Positions 48,148 to 56,396 of a DNA stretch of 64,000 nt are shown piece by piece. A program made the translations under genes and the position numbers. Position 1 is the first letter of the stretch; each line of letters opens with the position of its first letter. The notes under the pieces were generated by a model. The model was not told the origin of the DNA. It did no database searches and worked only from the letters and a program-made list of their open reading frames with translations. The DNA comes from Hydrogenophaga sp. Root209 (GTDB lineage Bacteria; Pseudomonadota; Gammaproteobacteria; Burkholderiales; Burkholderiaceae_C): the NCBI RefSeq assembly GCF_001428625.1, contig NZ_LMIE01000001.1:389204-453203 (forward strand). Direction: 5' to 3'.

Positions 48148-48911
48148 GCCGGCTGCGTCTCAGGTTGAACCGCGCCACGGCGCAAGAAGGCCTGCACGCC
48201 GGGCGGACCGTGGTGCAACAGTTCGTCAGGTGGGCCGAGCGCGGTCATGGTCTTGGCCTGCGCGTCGAGAAACAGCACGCGGTCGGCCAGCGCGAAGATG
48301 CTGCCCAGTTCGTGGCTGACCATCACCACGGCGGTGCCCAGGTCGTCGCGGAGGTGGCGGATGAGTTCATCAAGGTGGGCGGAGGTGAGGGGGTCGAGGC
48401 CAGCCGATGGCTCGTCCAGAAACAGCAGCGGTGGGTCCAGCGCCAGCGCGCGGGCGATGGCGGCGCGCTTGCGCATGCCGCCGCTCAGGCGCGCGGGCTC
48501 GGCTTCGAAGCTCTCGCTCAGCCCCACCAGCGCGAGCTTGAAGCGCGCGGCCTGTTCGCAGGCCTCTGGGCTCAGGGCGGTGAACAGTTGCAGCGGCAGC
48601 ATCACGTTCTCGCCCACCGTCATGCTGCTCCACAGCGCACCGGCCTGAAACGCCACGCCAAAGCCCTGCCGCAGCGCGCCCAGGGTGCTGGCGTCGGCGG
48701 TGTAGAGGTCTTGCGTGCCGTGCAGCACCTGGCCGGCGGCGGGCTTGTGCAGGCCGATGAGGTGGCGCAGCAAGGTGCTCTTGCCGCAGCCGCTGCCGCC
48801 CGCGATCGCCAGCACTTCACCGGGCAGGATGTCGAACGTGAGGTCGCGCTGCACGATCACCTCGCCGAAGGCCATGGTCAGGTCCTGCACGCGGATCAAA
48901 GGGGCGTTCAT
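48144..48911 (-). CDS. ABC ATPase of Mla-type lipid transporter
   Basis: A 255-residue ATPase of the MlaF family: Walker A AGGSGCGKST (~residues 36-45), signature RLSGGMRKRAAIARAL, Walker B LLFLDEPSAGLDP and H-loop VMVSHELGS. It energises transport of phospholipids between inner and outer membranes. It starts 4 bases after the permease gene stop and overlaps the MCE gene, so the four genes form one operon. Confidence 0.9.
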   Translation of the reverse strand: MNAPLIRVQDLTMAFGEVIVQRDLTFDILPGEVLAIAGGSGCGKSTLLRHLIGLHKPAAGQVLHGTQDLYTADASTLGALRQGFGVAFQAGALWSSMTVGENVMLPLQLFTALSPEACEQAARFKLALVGLSESFEAEPARLSGGMRKRAAIARALALDPPLLFLDEPSAGLDPLTSAHLDELIRHLRDDLGTAVVMVSHELGSIFALADRVLFLDAQAKTMTALGPPDELLHHGPPGVQAFLRRGAVQPETQPA

Positions 48912-48915
48912 CGCG

Positions 48916-50037
48916 TCACCATTCCAGCCGTTGAAAGACCACGGTGAGCACCGACGCCGCCACCACGATCCACACGATGGCCTGCACCACGGCGGCGGTG
49001 GTGGCGTCGCCCACGGCCTGCGCGCTGCGCCCCGCCGACATGCCTTGCAGGCAACCCGACAGGGCCACCAGCACGGCGTACACCGTGCCCTTGAGCAAAC
49101 CCACCAGCACGTGCGGCAGGGTCAGCGACTGGGCGCTGGCGTACACATATTCCAGCGAGGTGACGCCGTAAATGCCCACGGCCACCAGCCAGCCCACCGC
49201 CATGCCCACCAGCGCGGCGAACGCGGTGAGCAGCGGCCCCACAAACAGCAGCGCCAGCACGCGCGGCAGCACCAGGAAATCGATCGGATTCACCCCCATC
49301 GTGGCCAGCGCGTCGACTTCTTCGTTGGCCCGCATGCTGCCGATCTGCGCCGCGAAGGCCGCGCCCACGCGGCCCGCGAGCACGATGCCCACCAGCAGCG
49401 CCGCCACTTCGCGCACCACGCCCACCGTCACCAGGTCGGCAATGTAATTCTGGGCGCCGAAACGCTGCAATTGGGCTGCGCCCATGTAGGCCACGATCAG
49501 ACCCACCAGAAAACTCACCAGCGCCACGATGGGCAGGCTGCGCGGGCCGGTCTGCTCGATCTGCCACGCCAGGTCGCCCCAGCGCATGCCGCTCTTGCCA
49601 CGCAGCAGGCGACCCACCGACAACAGCACTTCGCCCATGAAGGTGAGCGAGCGACGCCCCTCGGACCACCAGGCCTGCGTGGACGCACCGAGTGCCGCAA
49701 TGCGGCCCACGCGGGGTTGGGGCACATCGGTCGTCGGTGCGTCGGACAGCGCCAGCGAGACGATCTCGCGCAGGCCCGCGGGCAGGCCGCTCAGGTCCAG
49801 CTGCACCGGTGGGCGGGCCAGCGCGTTCAAGCGTTGCCACAAGGTGGATGCGAGCGCTGCGTCCCATGAACGCAGTGCGGCGGTGTCGAAGCGAACCTCG
49901 CCCTGACGGAGCGCGGCGGGCACGTCGGGCAGGGCGCCCCGGTATCCCCGCCACTCGCCGCCGATGCCCAGTACCCAGGCGTTGTCCTGCTGCAGCCACT
50001 GCGCGCTGGCGACTTGCGTGGACTCAGGCCGCACCAT
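48916..50037 (-). CDS. MlaE-family permease with N-terminal STAS-like domain
   Basis: A 373-residue permease. Residues ~1-125 are soluble and STAS-like (LDLSGLPAGLREIVSLALSD), and ~140-370 are the MlaE/Ttg2B domain with the conserved EVAALLVGIVLAGRVGAAFA and AQIGSMRANEEVDALATMGV. Fusion of a MlaB-like STAS domain to MlaE explains the absence of a separate mlaB gene. It is the first gene of the operon EFD-PqiC, divergent from the AsmA gene at 50216. Confidence 0.88.
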   Translation of the reverse strand: MVRPESTQVASAQWLQQDNAWVLGIGGEWRGYRGALPDVPAALRQGEVRFDTAALRSWDAALASTLWQRLNALARPPVQLDLSGLPAGLREIVSLALSDAPTTDVPQPRVGRIAALGASTQAWWSEGRRSLTFMGEVLLSVGRLLRGKSGMRWGDLAWQIEQTGPRSLPIVALVSFLVGLIVAYMGAAQLQRFGAQNYIADLVTVGVVREVAALLVGIVLAGRVGAAFAAQIGSMRANEEVDALATMGVNPIDFLVLPRVLALLFVGPLLTAFAALVGMAVGWLVAVGIYGVTSLEYVYASAQSLTLPHVLVGLLKGTVYAVLVALSGCLQGMSAGRSAQAVGDATTAAVVQAIVWIVVAASVLTVVFQRLEW

Positions 50038-50215
50038 GGCATTCGATGCGATGGGAGGGGCAGCGTCGGGATGCCGGGCATGCGGGCAGCAACTCGTTCA
50101 TCGCCATATCCTAGTCGCATGCACGCGATCAGGTCCGTTCGTTGTCACACACTTCGCAGGAAATATGACCTTGCAAAAAGGGGAACGCCGCGGTCGTGAC
50201 AGGTTCCAATGGGGG

Positions 50216-52348
50216 ATGAACGCAAACCCAGTCACGCCCCCTGCTTCAACCCGCTTGACGCGCCGTGCGCGCGTCGCGTTGGCGTTCGGCGGCGTGGTGG
50301 GCCTCGTGTTGCTGGGCGTGGTGTGGGGCGAGGTGAGTGGCTGGCCCGTGTTGCGCCAACCGATGGAGCGCGCCATGACGCGCAGCGCGGCCGTGCCGGT
50401 GCAGCTGGAGGGCGACGTGAAGCTGCACCTGCTGTGGCGTCCGCGACTGGAAGTCGATCATTTGCGCATCGCCTCCGACGATCGCTTCAAGGTGCCGCAC
50501 CTGCTGGATGCCCGGCGCGTCTCGCTGGCGTGGACCTGGGGCGATGTCTGGCGCTGGCGCCAGGGTGAACAGTTGCGGGTGCAGGCCCTGCGCGCCGGCG
50601 AGCTCGACGCGCACCTGGTGCGCCTGGAGGATGGCGTTGCCAACTGGCAACTGGGCGCGCCCGCTGCACCGAAAGACCCGGATGCGCCGCTCGGTCTGCC
50701 GCGCTTTGGCTCGCTGGTCACGGACCAGGGACGCATCACCTGGAACGACGCGGTGCAGGACGTGGACCTGAAGGTGGCGGTGCAAGGGCGCGAAGGCGAA
50801 GCCCTGCAGGGCGCGGCGTCGGGTTATGTGGCCACTTTCAACGGTCGCTACCACGCCCTGCCGATGAAGCTGCAGGTTGAAGCCGGCAGCACCTTGCCTT
50901 TGCTGCAGGACGCCGACGCCACCGCCACGGCGCCCTGGGTGCCCATGCGCGTGCAAGGCAGCGTGGGTTCGTCGCGTCTGCTGTTCGACGGTCAGGCCGC
51001 CGCCCTGCTGGGCACGCCGCGCCTGGAAGGCAAGCTGCAGTTCAAGGGGCGTTCGCTGGCCGATGTCGGTGATCCGCTGGGCGTCACCTTGCCGCGCACG
51101 CCACCCTTCGATCTGCGCGGCACGCTGGCGCACGAGGGCGGAGCCTGGCGGCTGCAAGCCACCAGCGCTGCCATCGGCAGCAGCCGGCTCGCGGGTGACC
51201 TGCTGTTTGACCGGCGCGTGACACCGGCCAAGCTCAGCGGCCGGCTCACCGGCTCCAAGCTGGCGTTTGCCGATCTGGGTCCGGCGATCGGCACCCAGGG
51301 GTCGGCAGCCGCGGAACCGGCGACCACCCCGCCGGGACGCGTGTTGCCACAGCGCCGCTTTGACCTGCCCTCGCTCAAGGCCATGGACGCCGACGTGCAG
51401 GTGAACATCGACGAAGTGGACTTCGGCACGCCCGCGATGGCGCCCATGAAGGCCCTGCAGACCCGTCTGCAACTGGACGACGGCGTGCTGCGCCTGGGCG
51501 CGTTGCAGGCCGCGGTGTCGGGCGGGTCCATCAAAGGCTCCACCCAGCTCGACGCCAACGCCAGCCCGGCGGCCTGGGCCGCCGAGCTCGACTTCAACGG
51601 CATCGACATGGCCGGCTGGCTGCCCGGCATGCGCACCGGCGATGCGCCCGCCACCCCGCCCGCGACCAAGGGCGCGGCCACGCTCAAGCGCGAGCGCAAC
51701 CAGGCCCGCCAGGGCGGCGACCAGGCGGTGCAGTCCTACCTCACAGGGCAGCTGTTCGGCCGCGTCAACGTGCGCGGCGCGGGTCGATCCACCGGCGAAA
51801 TCCTGGCCAGCCTGAACGGCCCGGTGCAACTGACCCTGCGCGACGGCACGCTGTCGCACCTGGCCACCGAGGCCATGGGCCTGGACGTGGCCGAATCGCT
51901 GGGCGTGCTCATCCGGGGCGACCAGCCCCTGCCCCTGCGCTGCGCGCGCTTCGACTTGACGGCACGCGACGGCGTGCTCACACCCACGCTGGCCGTGGTC
52001 GACAGCGCCGACAGCACCATCCGCATCACGGGCCAGGTCAGCCTGCGCGACGAGTCGCTCGCGCTGCGTTTTGTCACCCGCTCCCACGACTGGTCCCCGC
52101 TGTCCTTGCGCACGCCGGTCACCGTCGCGGGCACGTTGGGTGATCCGCAAGTGGGCATCGAGGCAAAGGGCCTTGTGGGTCGAGTGCTCGGCGCCGTCGC
52201 CCTGGGCGCCGCGGTGGGCCCGGCGGCGGCTTTGCTGCCCCTGATCGAACGGGGATCGACCAGCGCGGTCGATCCCTGCACCGTGGCAGCGGCACCCGCA
52301 AAAGCCGCCACCCAGCCGGCCGCTCCGGTCGCCCCGCAGAAGCCCTGA
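50216..52348 (+). CDS. AsmA-family protein
   Basis: A 710-residue envelope protein: one N-terminal helix ([18 protein letters not shown]), then a long periplasmic beta-rich body and the AsmA C-terminal module ([60 protein letters not shown]). AsmA-like proteins are proposed lipid bridges between membranes, which fits the adjacent, divergent Mla-type operon. Two starts are possible: 50216, and 50165, which has AGGA just upstream but adds rare-codon residues. The Pro/Ala-rich C-terminal tail is short. Confidence 0.85.
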   Translation: MNANPVTPPASTRLTRRARVALAFGGVVGLVLLGVVWGEVSGWPVLRQPMERAMTRSAAVPVQLEGDVKLHLLWRPRLEVDHLRIASDDRFKVPHLLDARRVSLAWTWGDVWRWRQGEQLRVQALRAGELDAHLVRLEDGVANWQLGAPAAPKDPDAPLGLPRFGSLVTDQGRITWNDAVQDVDLKVAVQGREGEALQGAASGYVATFNGRYHALPMKLQVEAGSTLPLLQDADATATAPWVPMRVQGSVGSSRLLFDGQAAALLGTPRLEGKLQFKGRSLADVGDPLGVTLPRTPPFDLRGTLAHEGGAWRLQATSAAIGSSRLAGDLLFDRRVTPAKLSGRLTGSKLAFADLGPAIGTQGSAAAEPATTPPGRVLPQRRFDLPSLKAMDADVQVNIDEVDFGTPAMAPMKALQTRLQLDDGVLRLGALQAAVSGGSIKGSTQLDANASPAAWAAELDFNGIDMAGWLPGMRTGDAPATPPATKGAATLKRERNQARQGGDQAVQSYLTGQLFGRVNVRGAGRSTGEILASLNGPVQLTLRDGTLSHLATEAMGLDVAESLGVLIRGDQPLPLRCARFDLTARDGVLTPTLAVVDSADSTIRITGQVSLRDESLALRFVTRSHDWSPLSLRTPVTVAGTLGDPQVGIEAKGLVGRVLGAVALGAAVGPAAALLPLIERGSTSAVDPCTVAAAPAKAATQPAAPVAPQKP

Positions 52349-52493
52349 GCGTCGGCGTTTTCCTACAATCCGTCAGGGCTTCGGCTTGCAGAAACCCCGG
52401 GTTGGCCTGCCTACATTGGAGCCATCGCAACGGCCGTCGTTGCGACCCAACCCGCCCAGGCGCCCAGCGTCCAGGCACAGCCAGGAGCCCGTC

Positions 52494-52658
52494 ATGCTGC
52501 ATTACGCCGTGGTCTTTTTCGTCATCGCCCTGATCGCCGCCGTGCTGGGCTTCGGGGGCCTGGCAGCCGGTGCGGCAGGCATCGGCAAGGTGCTCTTCGC
52601 CATCTTCATCGTCATGGCCATCGTGACCATCGTGGTCGACTTCGTGCGTCGCCGCTGA
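52494..52658 (+). CDS. DUF1328 small membrane protein (YtjA-like)
   Basis: A 54-residue protein with two membrane helices ([20 protein letters not shown] and [19 protein letters not shown]) and a basic end (RRR), the DUF1328/YtjA pattern. AGGAG lies 6 bases before the ATG. Family members are stress-induced inner-membrane proteins of unknown function, which fits the BON and CsbD genes in this region. It converges on the operon at 52683. Confidence 0.9.
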   Translation: MLHYAVVFFVIALIAAVLGFGGLAAGAAGIGKVLFAIFIVMAIVTIVVDFVRRR

Positions 52659-52682
52659 GGCCACAGCGGCGGGCCTTCGCGA

Positions 52683-53405
52683 TCAGGCAGAGCCGCGAGG
52701 GGTCTGAGACAACAAGGCCTTGGCCGCCTCGATGCGCAGCGCCAGCGGTGCTGACGCGTCGTTCATCACCGACATCAGGAACTGCCTGGGCTCCATCGGC
52801 GCATCGCCGGTGGGCGCGGGCGGTGTCGTTTGTGTCGGCGCGCGCGTGGGCGGGGCGCCTGGAACCTTGGCCGGTATCAGGCGCTCAAGGGCATGGGTCC
52901 ATTCATCGGGTTGGATGCATTTCAGCCGCGACAGCAATTCGGCTTGAGCGTCCTGGCCAGGCGCCATGTCCAGCCACGGGTCTTCTCCAAACACCGCGGG
53001 CAGGTCCGGGCTGACAAAGGCCGACCAGTTGCCCGTGGCCTCCTGCAGCGCCGGCACTGCGGGAGCGCGGTGCACGGACCCCGCCACAGCCACGTCGGAT
53101 GGTGGCCACATCAGGATGCGCGAGCGCGCGACATCGGGCAGGTAACGCTGGCGCAGCTGCTCCAGGAAGCGCTGCGCCTGTTCCAGCGCCACCGGTTGCG
53201 CCAGCGAGAACCACAGCTGGTAGCTGTCGGTGCCGGAGACCGCGATGGCCGGGGCGGGCAGTTCCAGGTCGGCCTGCACGCCTTGCCAGACCGCGCGCAG
53301 CAAGGTCCAGTCGGCGGGCCGGGCCAGGCCCAGCACCAAGGCCCGCGTGTGCCCGTCGGCGGCGTCGGGATAGAGGCGCTGCTGCTCGGTGTCGAGCCGG
53401 GTCAC
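52683..53405 (-). CDS. Unrecognised protein coupled to the cyanophycin DUF1854 gene
   Basis: A 240-residue protein, which I do not recognise. It has an alpha/beta N-terminal part (ALVLGLARPADWTLLRAVWQ), the stretch SGTDSYQLWFSLAQPVALEQ, then a Pro/Thr-rich linker near residues 185-205 and a helical end (QFLMSVMNDASAPLALRIEA). The SGxxxYxLWFxxxxPV segment faintly recalls archaeo-eukaryotic primase-type catalytic folds, which is a weak resemblance only. It begins at a GTG overlapping the DUF1854 stop (GTGA), so it is translationally coupled to the ABC transporter/DUF1854 pair, and therefore probably belongs to the cyanophycin-associated operon. Confidence 0.7.
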   Translation of the reverse strand: MTRLDTEQQRLYPDAADGHTRALVLGLARPADWTLLRAVWQGVQADLELPAPAIAVSGTDSYQLWFSLAQPVALEQAQRFLEQLRQRYLPDVARSRILMWPPSDVAVAGSVHRAPAVPALQEATGNWSAFVSPDLPAVFGEDPWLDMAPGQDAQAELLSRLKCIQPDEWTHALERLIPAKVPGAPPTRAPTQTTPPAPTGDAPMEPRQFLMSVMNDASAPLALRIEAAKALLSQTPRGSA

Positions 53406-53890
53406 AGGAAGCGCTCCAGGTAGCGGCGCGACACCCGGTCCAGCTGGTTGCGATCGGGGATGTCGAACACCACGCCGTGTGCGCTGGTGATCAGCAGGCG
53501 GCGCTGGCCCGGCAGGCGGCGGATGTCTTCCTCCACCTTGAGCACGAGCTCGGTGGGGCCACGGTCGGTGTCGACCTGCCAGGTGCTGGGGGTGCTGAAG
53601 GTGCTCACCTCGCGGATGCGCAGCACCACCGGCGAGAACTCACGCTCCGACATCGCCTGCGTCACCGCGGCCCGACGCGGCTCGTCGAGCGCGTCCAGCC
53701 GTGCCACGAACACCAACTCATGTCCGTCGGGGTCGACGATGGAAATGGCCTCGTCGGGCGCGCTCAGCGGGAAGGAGCGCACCAACTGCACACCCACCCG
53801 GGGCTCACCACCGGCCAGGCGGCAGACCCAGCGGCCCTGGCTGTCGCGGTGAAGATCGAAGTCGTCCATGGAGCGGGTCGTAGTGTTCAT
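53402..53890 (-). CDS. Cyanophycin-associated DUF1854 protein
   Basis: A 162-residue beta-rich protein with the DUF1854 pattern: FDLHRDSQGRWVCRLAGGEP, VGVQLVRSFPLSAPDEAISI, GHELVFVARLDAL, then FSPVVLRIREVSTFSTPSTW and VLKVEEDIRRLPGQRRLLIT. In other genomes this family accompanies an ABC transporter beside cyanophycin synthetases. Its function is unknown. It overlaps the ABC gene upstream (ATGA) and the 240-residue protein downstream (GTGA), so all three are coupled. Confidence 0.88.
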   Translation of the reverse strand: MNTTTRSMDDFDLHRDSQGRWVCRLAGGEPRVGVQLVRSFPLSAPDEAISIVDPDGHELVFVARLDALDEPRRAAVTQAMSEREFSPVVLRIREVSTFSTPSTWQVDTDRGPTELVLKVEEDIRRLPGQRRLLITSAHGVVFDIPDRNQLDRVSRRYLERFL

Positions 53891-56184
53891 GGCGGGAGGG
53901 CACCGGTGTGCGCCGAGGGCTGCGGCAGGTGGTGGGCCAGGGCGTTGTCGATGTGGTCCGGGTCTTCGGCCGCGGCCTGGCGGGCCTGGGCCTCGTGCAG
54001 GCGCCAGTAGTGGCCCTGGCGCGCCATCAGCTCGTCGTGCGGCCCCACCTCCACCACCTCGCCGCGGTCCATCACCACCAGCCGGTCGGCCTTGCGCAGC
54101 GTGGACAGGCGGTGCGCGATCGCAATCGTCGTGCGGCCCTGCACCAGGTTGTCCAGCGCCTTCTGGATTTCCTTTTCGGTCTCGGTGTCCACGGCCGATG
54201 TGGCTTCGTCCAGGATCAGGATGCGCGGGTCGATCAGCAGCGCGCGCGCGATGCTGATGCGCTGGCGTTCCCCGCCCGAGAGGCCCTGACCGCGTTCACC
54301 CACCAGCGAGTCGTAGCCGTGCGCCAGGCGCAGGATGAAGTCGTGCGCGTGGGCCGCGCGCGCGGCGGCCACGATCTCCTCGCGCGTGGCGCCGGGCTTG
54401 CCGTAGGCGATGTTGTCGGCCACGGTGCCGAAGAACAGAAAAGGCTCCTGCAGCACCAGGCCGATGTGGCGGCGGTAGTCGGCCACGCGGAAACGCCGGA
54501 TGTCGGTGCCGTCGAGTTCGATGCGGCCTTCGCTCACGTCGTAGAAGCGGCAGATCAGGTTGACCAGTGTGCTCTTGCCCGAGCCGCTGTGGCCGACCAG
54601 CCCGATCATCTCGCCGGGGCGGATGTCCAGGTTCAGGTCGCGGATCACGGAGCGGTTGCCGTAGCGGAATGCAATGCCGTGGATGCTCAGGCCGCCGCGC
54701 ACCGGCACGTCCTGCACCGGCTCGGCGGGTTCGGGCACGTTGGACACGTGGTCCAGGATGTCGAAGATGCGCTTGGCCCCGGCAGCGGCCTTCTGCGTCA
54801 CCGAAACGATGCGGCTCATGGAGTCGAGCCGGCCGTAAAAGCGGCCGATGTAGGCGATGAAGGCGGTGAGCACACCGACCGTGATGTCGCCCTTGGCGAT
54901 CTGCCAGATGCCGAACGCCCAGACCACCAGCAGGCCCACGTCGGTGAGCAAGGTGACGGTGGGTGTGAACAGGCTCCAGGTCTTGTTGATGCGGTCGTTG
55001 ACCACCAGGTTCTGGTTGTTGGCCTCGTGAAAACGGCCCGACTCGCGCCGCTCCTGCGCGAAGGCCTTGACCACGCGGATGCCGGGAATGGTGTCGGCCA
55101 GCACATTGGTCACATCGCCCCACACGCGGTCGATTTTTTCGAAGCCGGTGCGCAGGCGGTCGCGCACGCGGTGGATCATCCAGGCAATGAAAGGCAGCGG
55201 CAGCAGCGTGACCAGCGCCAGCCAGGGGTTGATGGAGAACAGGATGGCCGAGGTCATGAGCAGCATCAGCACGTCGGTGGCGAAATCGAGCGCGTGCAGC
55301 GAGAGGAAGACCGAGAGCCGGTCGGTCTCGGAGCCGATGCGGGCGATCAGGTCGCCGGTGCGCTTGGCGCCGAAGTAGTCGAGCGAGAGGCCCAGCAGGT
55401 GGTCGAAGGCGCTGGTGCGCAAATCGGCGGCGATGCGCTCGGACACCAGCGCCAGCAACCAGGTGCGCGCCCAGCCCAGCCCCCAGGCCACAAGACCCGC
55501 GCCCAGCAGGCCCGAGAGCAGCAAGGCCACATAGCCGGTGTCGATCTGCTTGCCGTTCTGGAACGGGATCAGCACGTCGTCCATGAGCGGGATCGTCAGG
55601 TAGGGCGGCACCAGCGTGGCGGCGGTGGAGGCCAGCGTGAGCAGGAAGCCCGCCAGCAGCTGCCAGCGGTAAGGCCTCGCGAAACGCCACAGGCGCAGCA
55701 GCACCCAGGTGGAGGGGATGTCGGCCAGCTGCCGCGCGCAAACTTCGCACTCCTCGCTGTCGGGGTTCAGCAGCGACTGGCACGACGGGCAGCGCAGGCC
55801 CGCTTCGGGGGCGGGTGCCGCCCCGCCCTGCAGGCGACCCATGGCCAGGTCGAACTGGCGCACCAGCCGCAGCGCGGCGGGGTTCTGAGCGAGGGTGAAG
55901 CGCCAGCGCGTGCGCAGGCCACTGTCGTCCAGCAGGTCCAGCGTGGCCACGCCGGCCAGGTCGGTGTGCTGCAGGCGCAGCGCGCGCTCCAAGGGCCAGG
56001 CCTGCCGGCTGCCGTGCGCGGGCAGCTGCACCAGTTCGGTCGGGGTGAGCAGCAACTCGCCGCTGGTGAAGTGGCCCTGCTCGTCCAGATCGAGGGTCAT
56101 GCGGGCCAGCACGTCCGGTGGGGGGGTGTCGGCCGAAGACGGGCCGAGGGGGGTGGGACGGGGTGTGGCAGCGGTGGTTTGCAT
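53887..56184 (-). CDS. Cyanophycin-associated ABC exporter with zinc ribbon
   Basis: A 765-residue ABC half-transporter. A soluble N-terminal extension (~1-155) ends in a zinc ribbon C132-x2-C135 and C146-x2-C149 (CPSCQSLLN, ECEVCARQL). Six membrane helices follow (~165-460), then the ATPase with Walker A GHSGSGKST, ABC signature LSGGERQR, Walker B LILDEATSAVD and H-loop AIAHRLST. It is the exporter-type domain order (TMD-NBD). Its cytoplasmic or periplasmic cargo is unknown. It is divergent from the cphA pair, and its gene leads the coupled operon with DUF1854 and the 240-residue protein. Confidence 0.9.
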   Translation of the reverse strand: MQTTAATPRPTPLGPSSADTPPPDVLARMTLDLDEQGHFTSGELLLTPTELVQLPAHGSRQAWPLERALRLQHTDLAGVATLDLLDDSGLRTRWRFTLAQNPAALRLVRQFDLAMGRLQGGAAPAPEAGLRCPSCQSLLNPDSEECEVCARQLADIPSTWVLLRLWRFARPYRWQLLAGFLLTLASTAATLVPPYLTIPLMDDVLIPFQNGKQIDTGYVALLLSGLLGAGLVAWGLGWARTWLLALVSERIAADLRTSAFDHLLGLSLDYFGAKRTGDLIARIGSETDRLSVFLSLHALDFATDVLMLLMTSAILFSINPWLALVTLLPLPFIAWMIHRVRDRLRTGFEKIDRVWGDVTNVLADTIPGIRVVKAFAQERRESGRFHEANNQNLVVNDRINKTWSLFTPTVTLLTDVGLLVVWAFGIWQIAKGDITVGVLTAFIAYIGRFYGRLDSMSRIVSVTQKAAAGAKRIFDILDHVSNVPEPAEPVQDVPVRGGLSIHGIAFRYGNRSVIRDLNLDIRPGEMIGLVGHSGSGKSTLVNLICRFYDVSEGRIELDGTDIRRFRVADYRRHIGLVLQEPFLFFGTVADNIAYGKPGATREEIVAAARAAHAHDFILRLAHGYDSLVGERGQGLSGGERQRISIARALLIDPRILILDEATSAVDTETEKEIQKALDNLVQGRTTIAIAHRLSTLRKADRLVVMDRGEVVEVGPHDELMARQGHYWRLHEAQARQAAAEDPDHIDNALAHHLPQPSAHTGALPP

Positions 56185-56346
56185 GAACCGGAAATTGTGC
56201 GCCAAGTCGCCAGCGTTGCTGGCGTGACATAGAGCCACAATTTGTCGTGCCCGGCTCAGTCGCACCGCCTCGGGACGGCGCAGAATGCGGGGTGCGGGTG
56301 CATCAAGCACCCGCACCGGGCGGCGCTTGAGGGCGTGCGCCCACCG

Positions 56347-56375
56347 TTGACAGCCGGGCCCACTGCCCGGCTTTT
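56347..56375 (+). terminator. Hairpin with T-run in the cphA2-like leader
   Basis: AGCCGGGC (56352-56359) and GCCCGGCT (56365-56372) form a perfect 8-base stem with a 5-base loop, followed by TTT and G. It overlaps TTGACA (56347-56352), a perfect -35 hexamer, and lies 22 bases before the cphA2-like ATG at 56397. As no gene precedes it on this strand, it would act as an attenuator or a 5'-leader structure. Confidence 0.6.
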
Positions 56376-56396
56376 GTGCGTTCAATCCCGGGTTTT

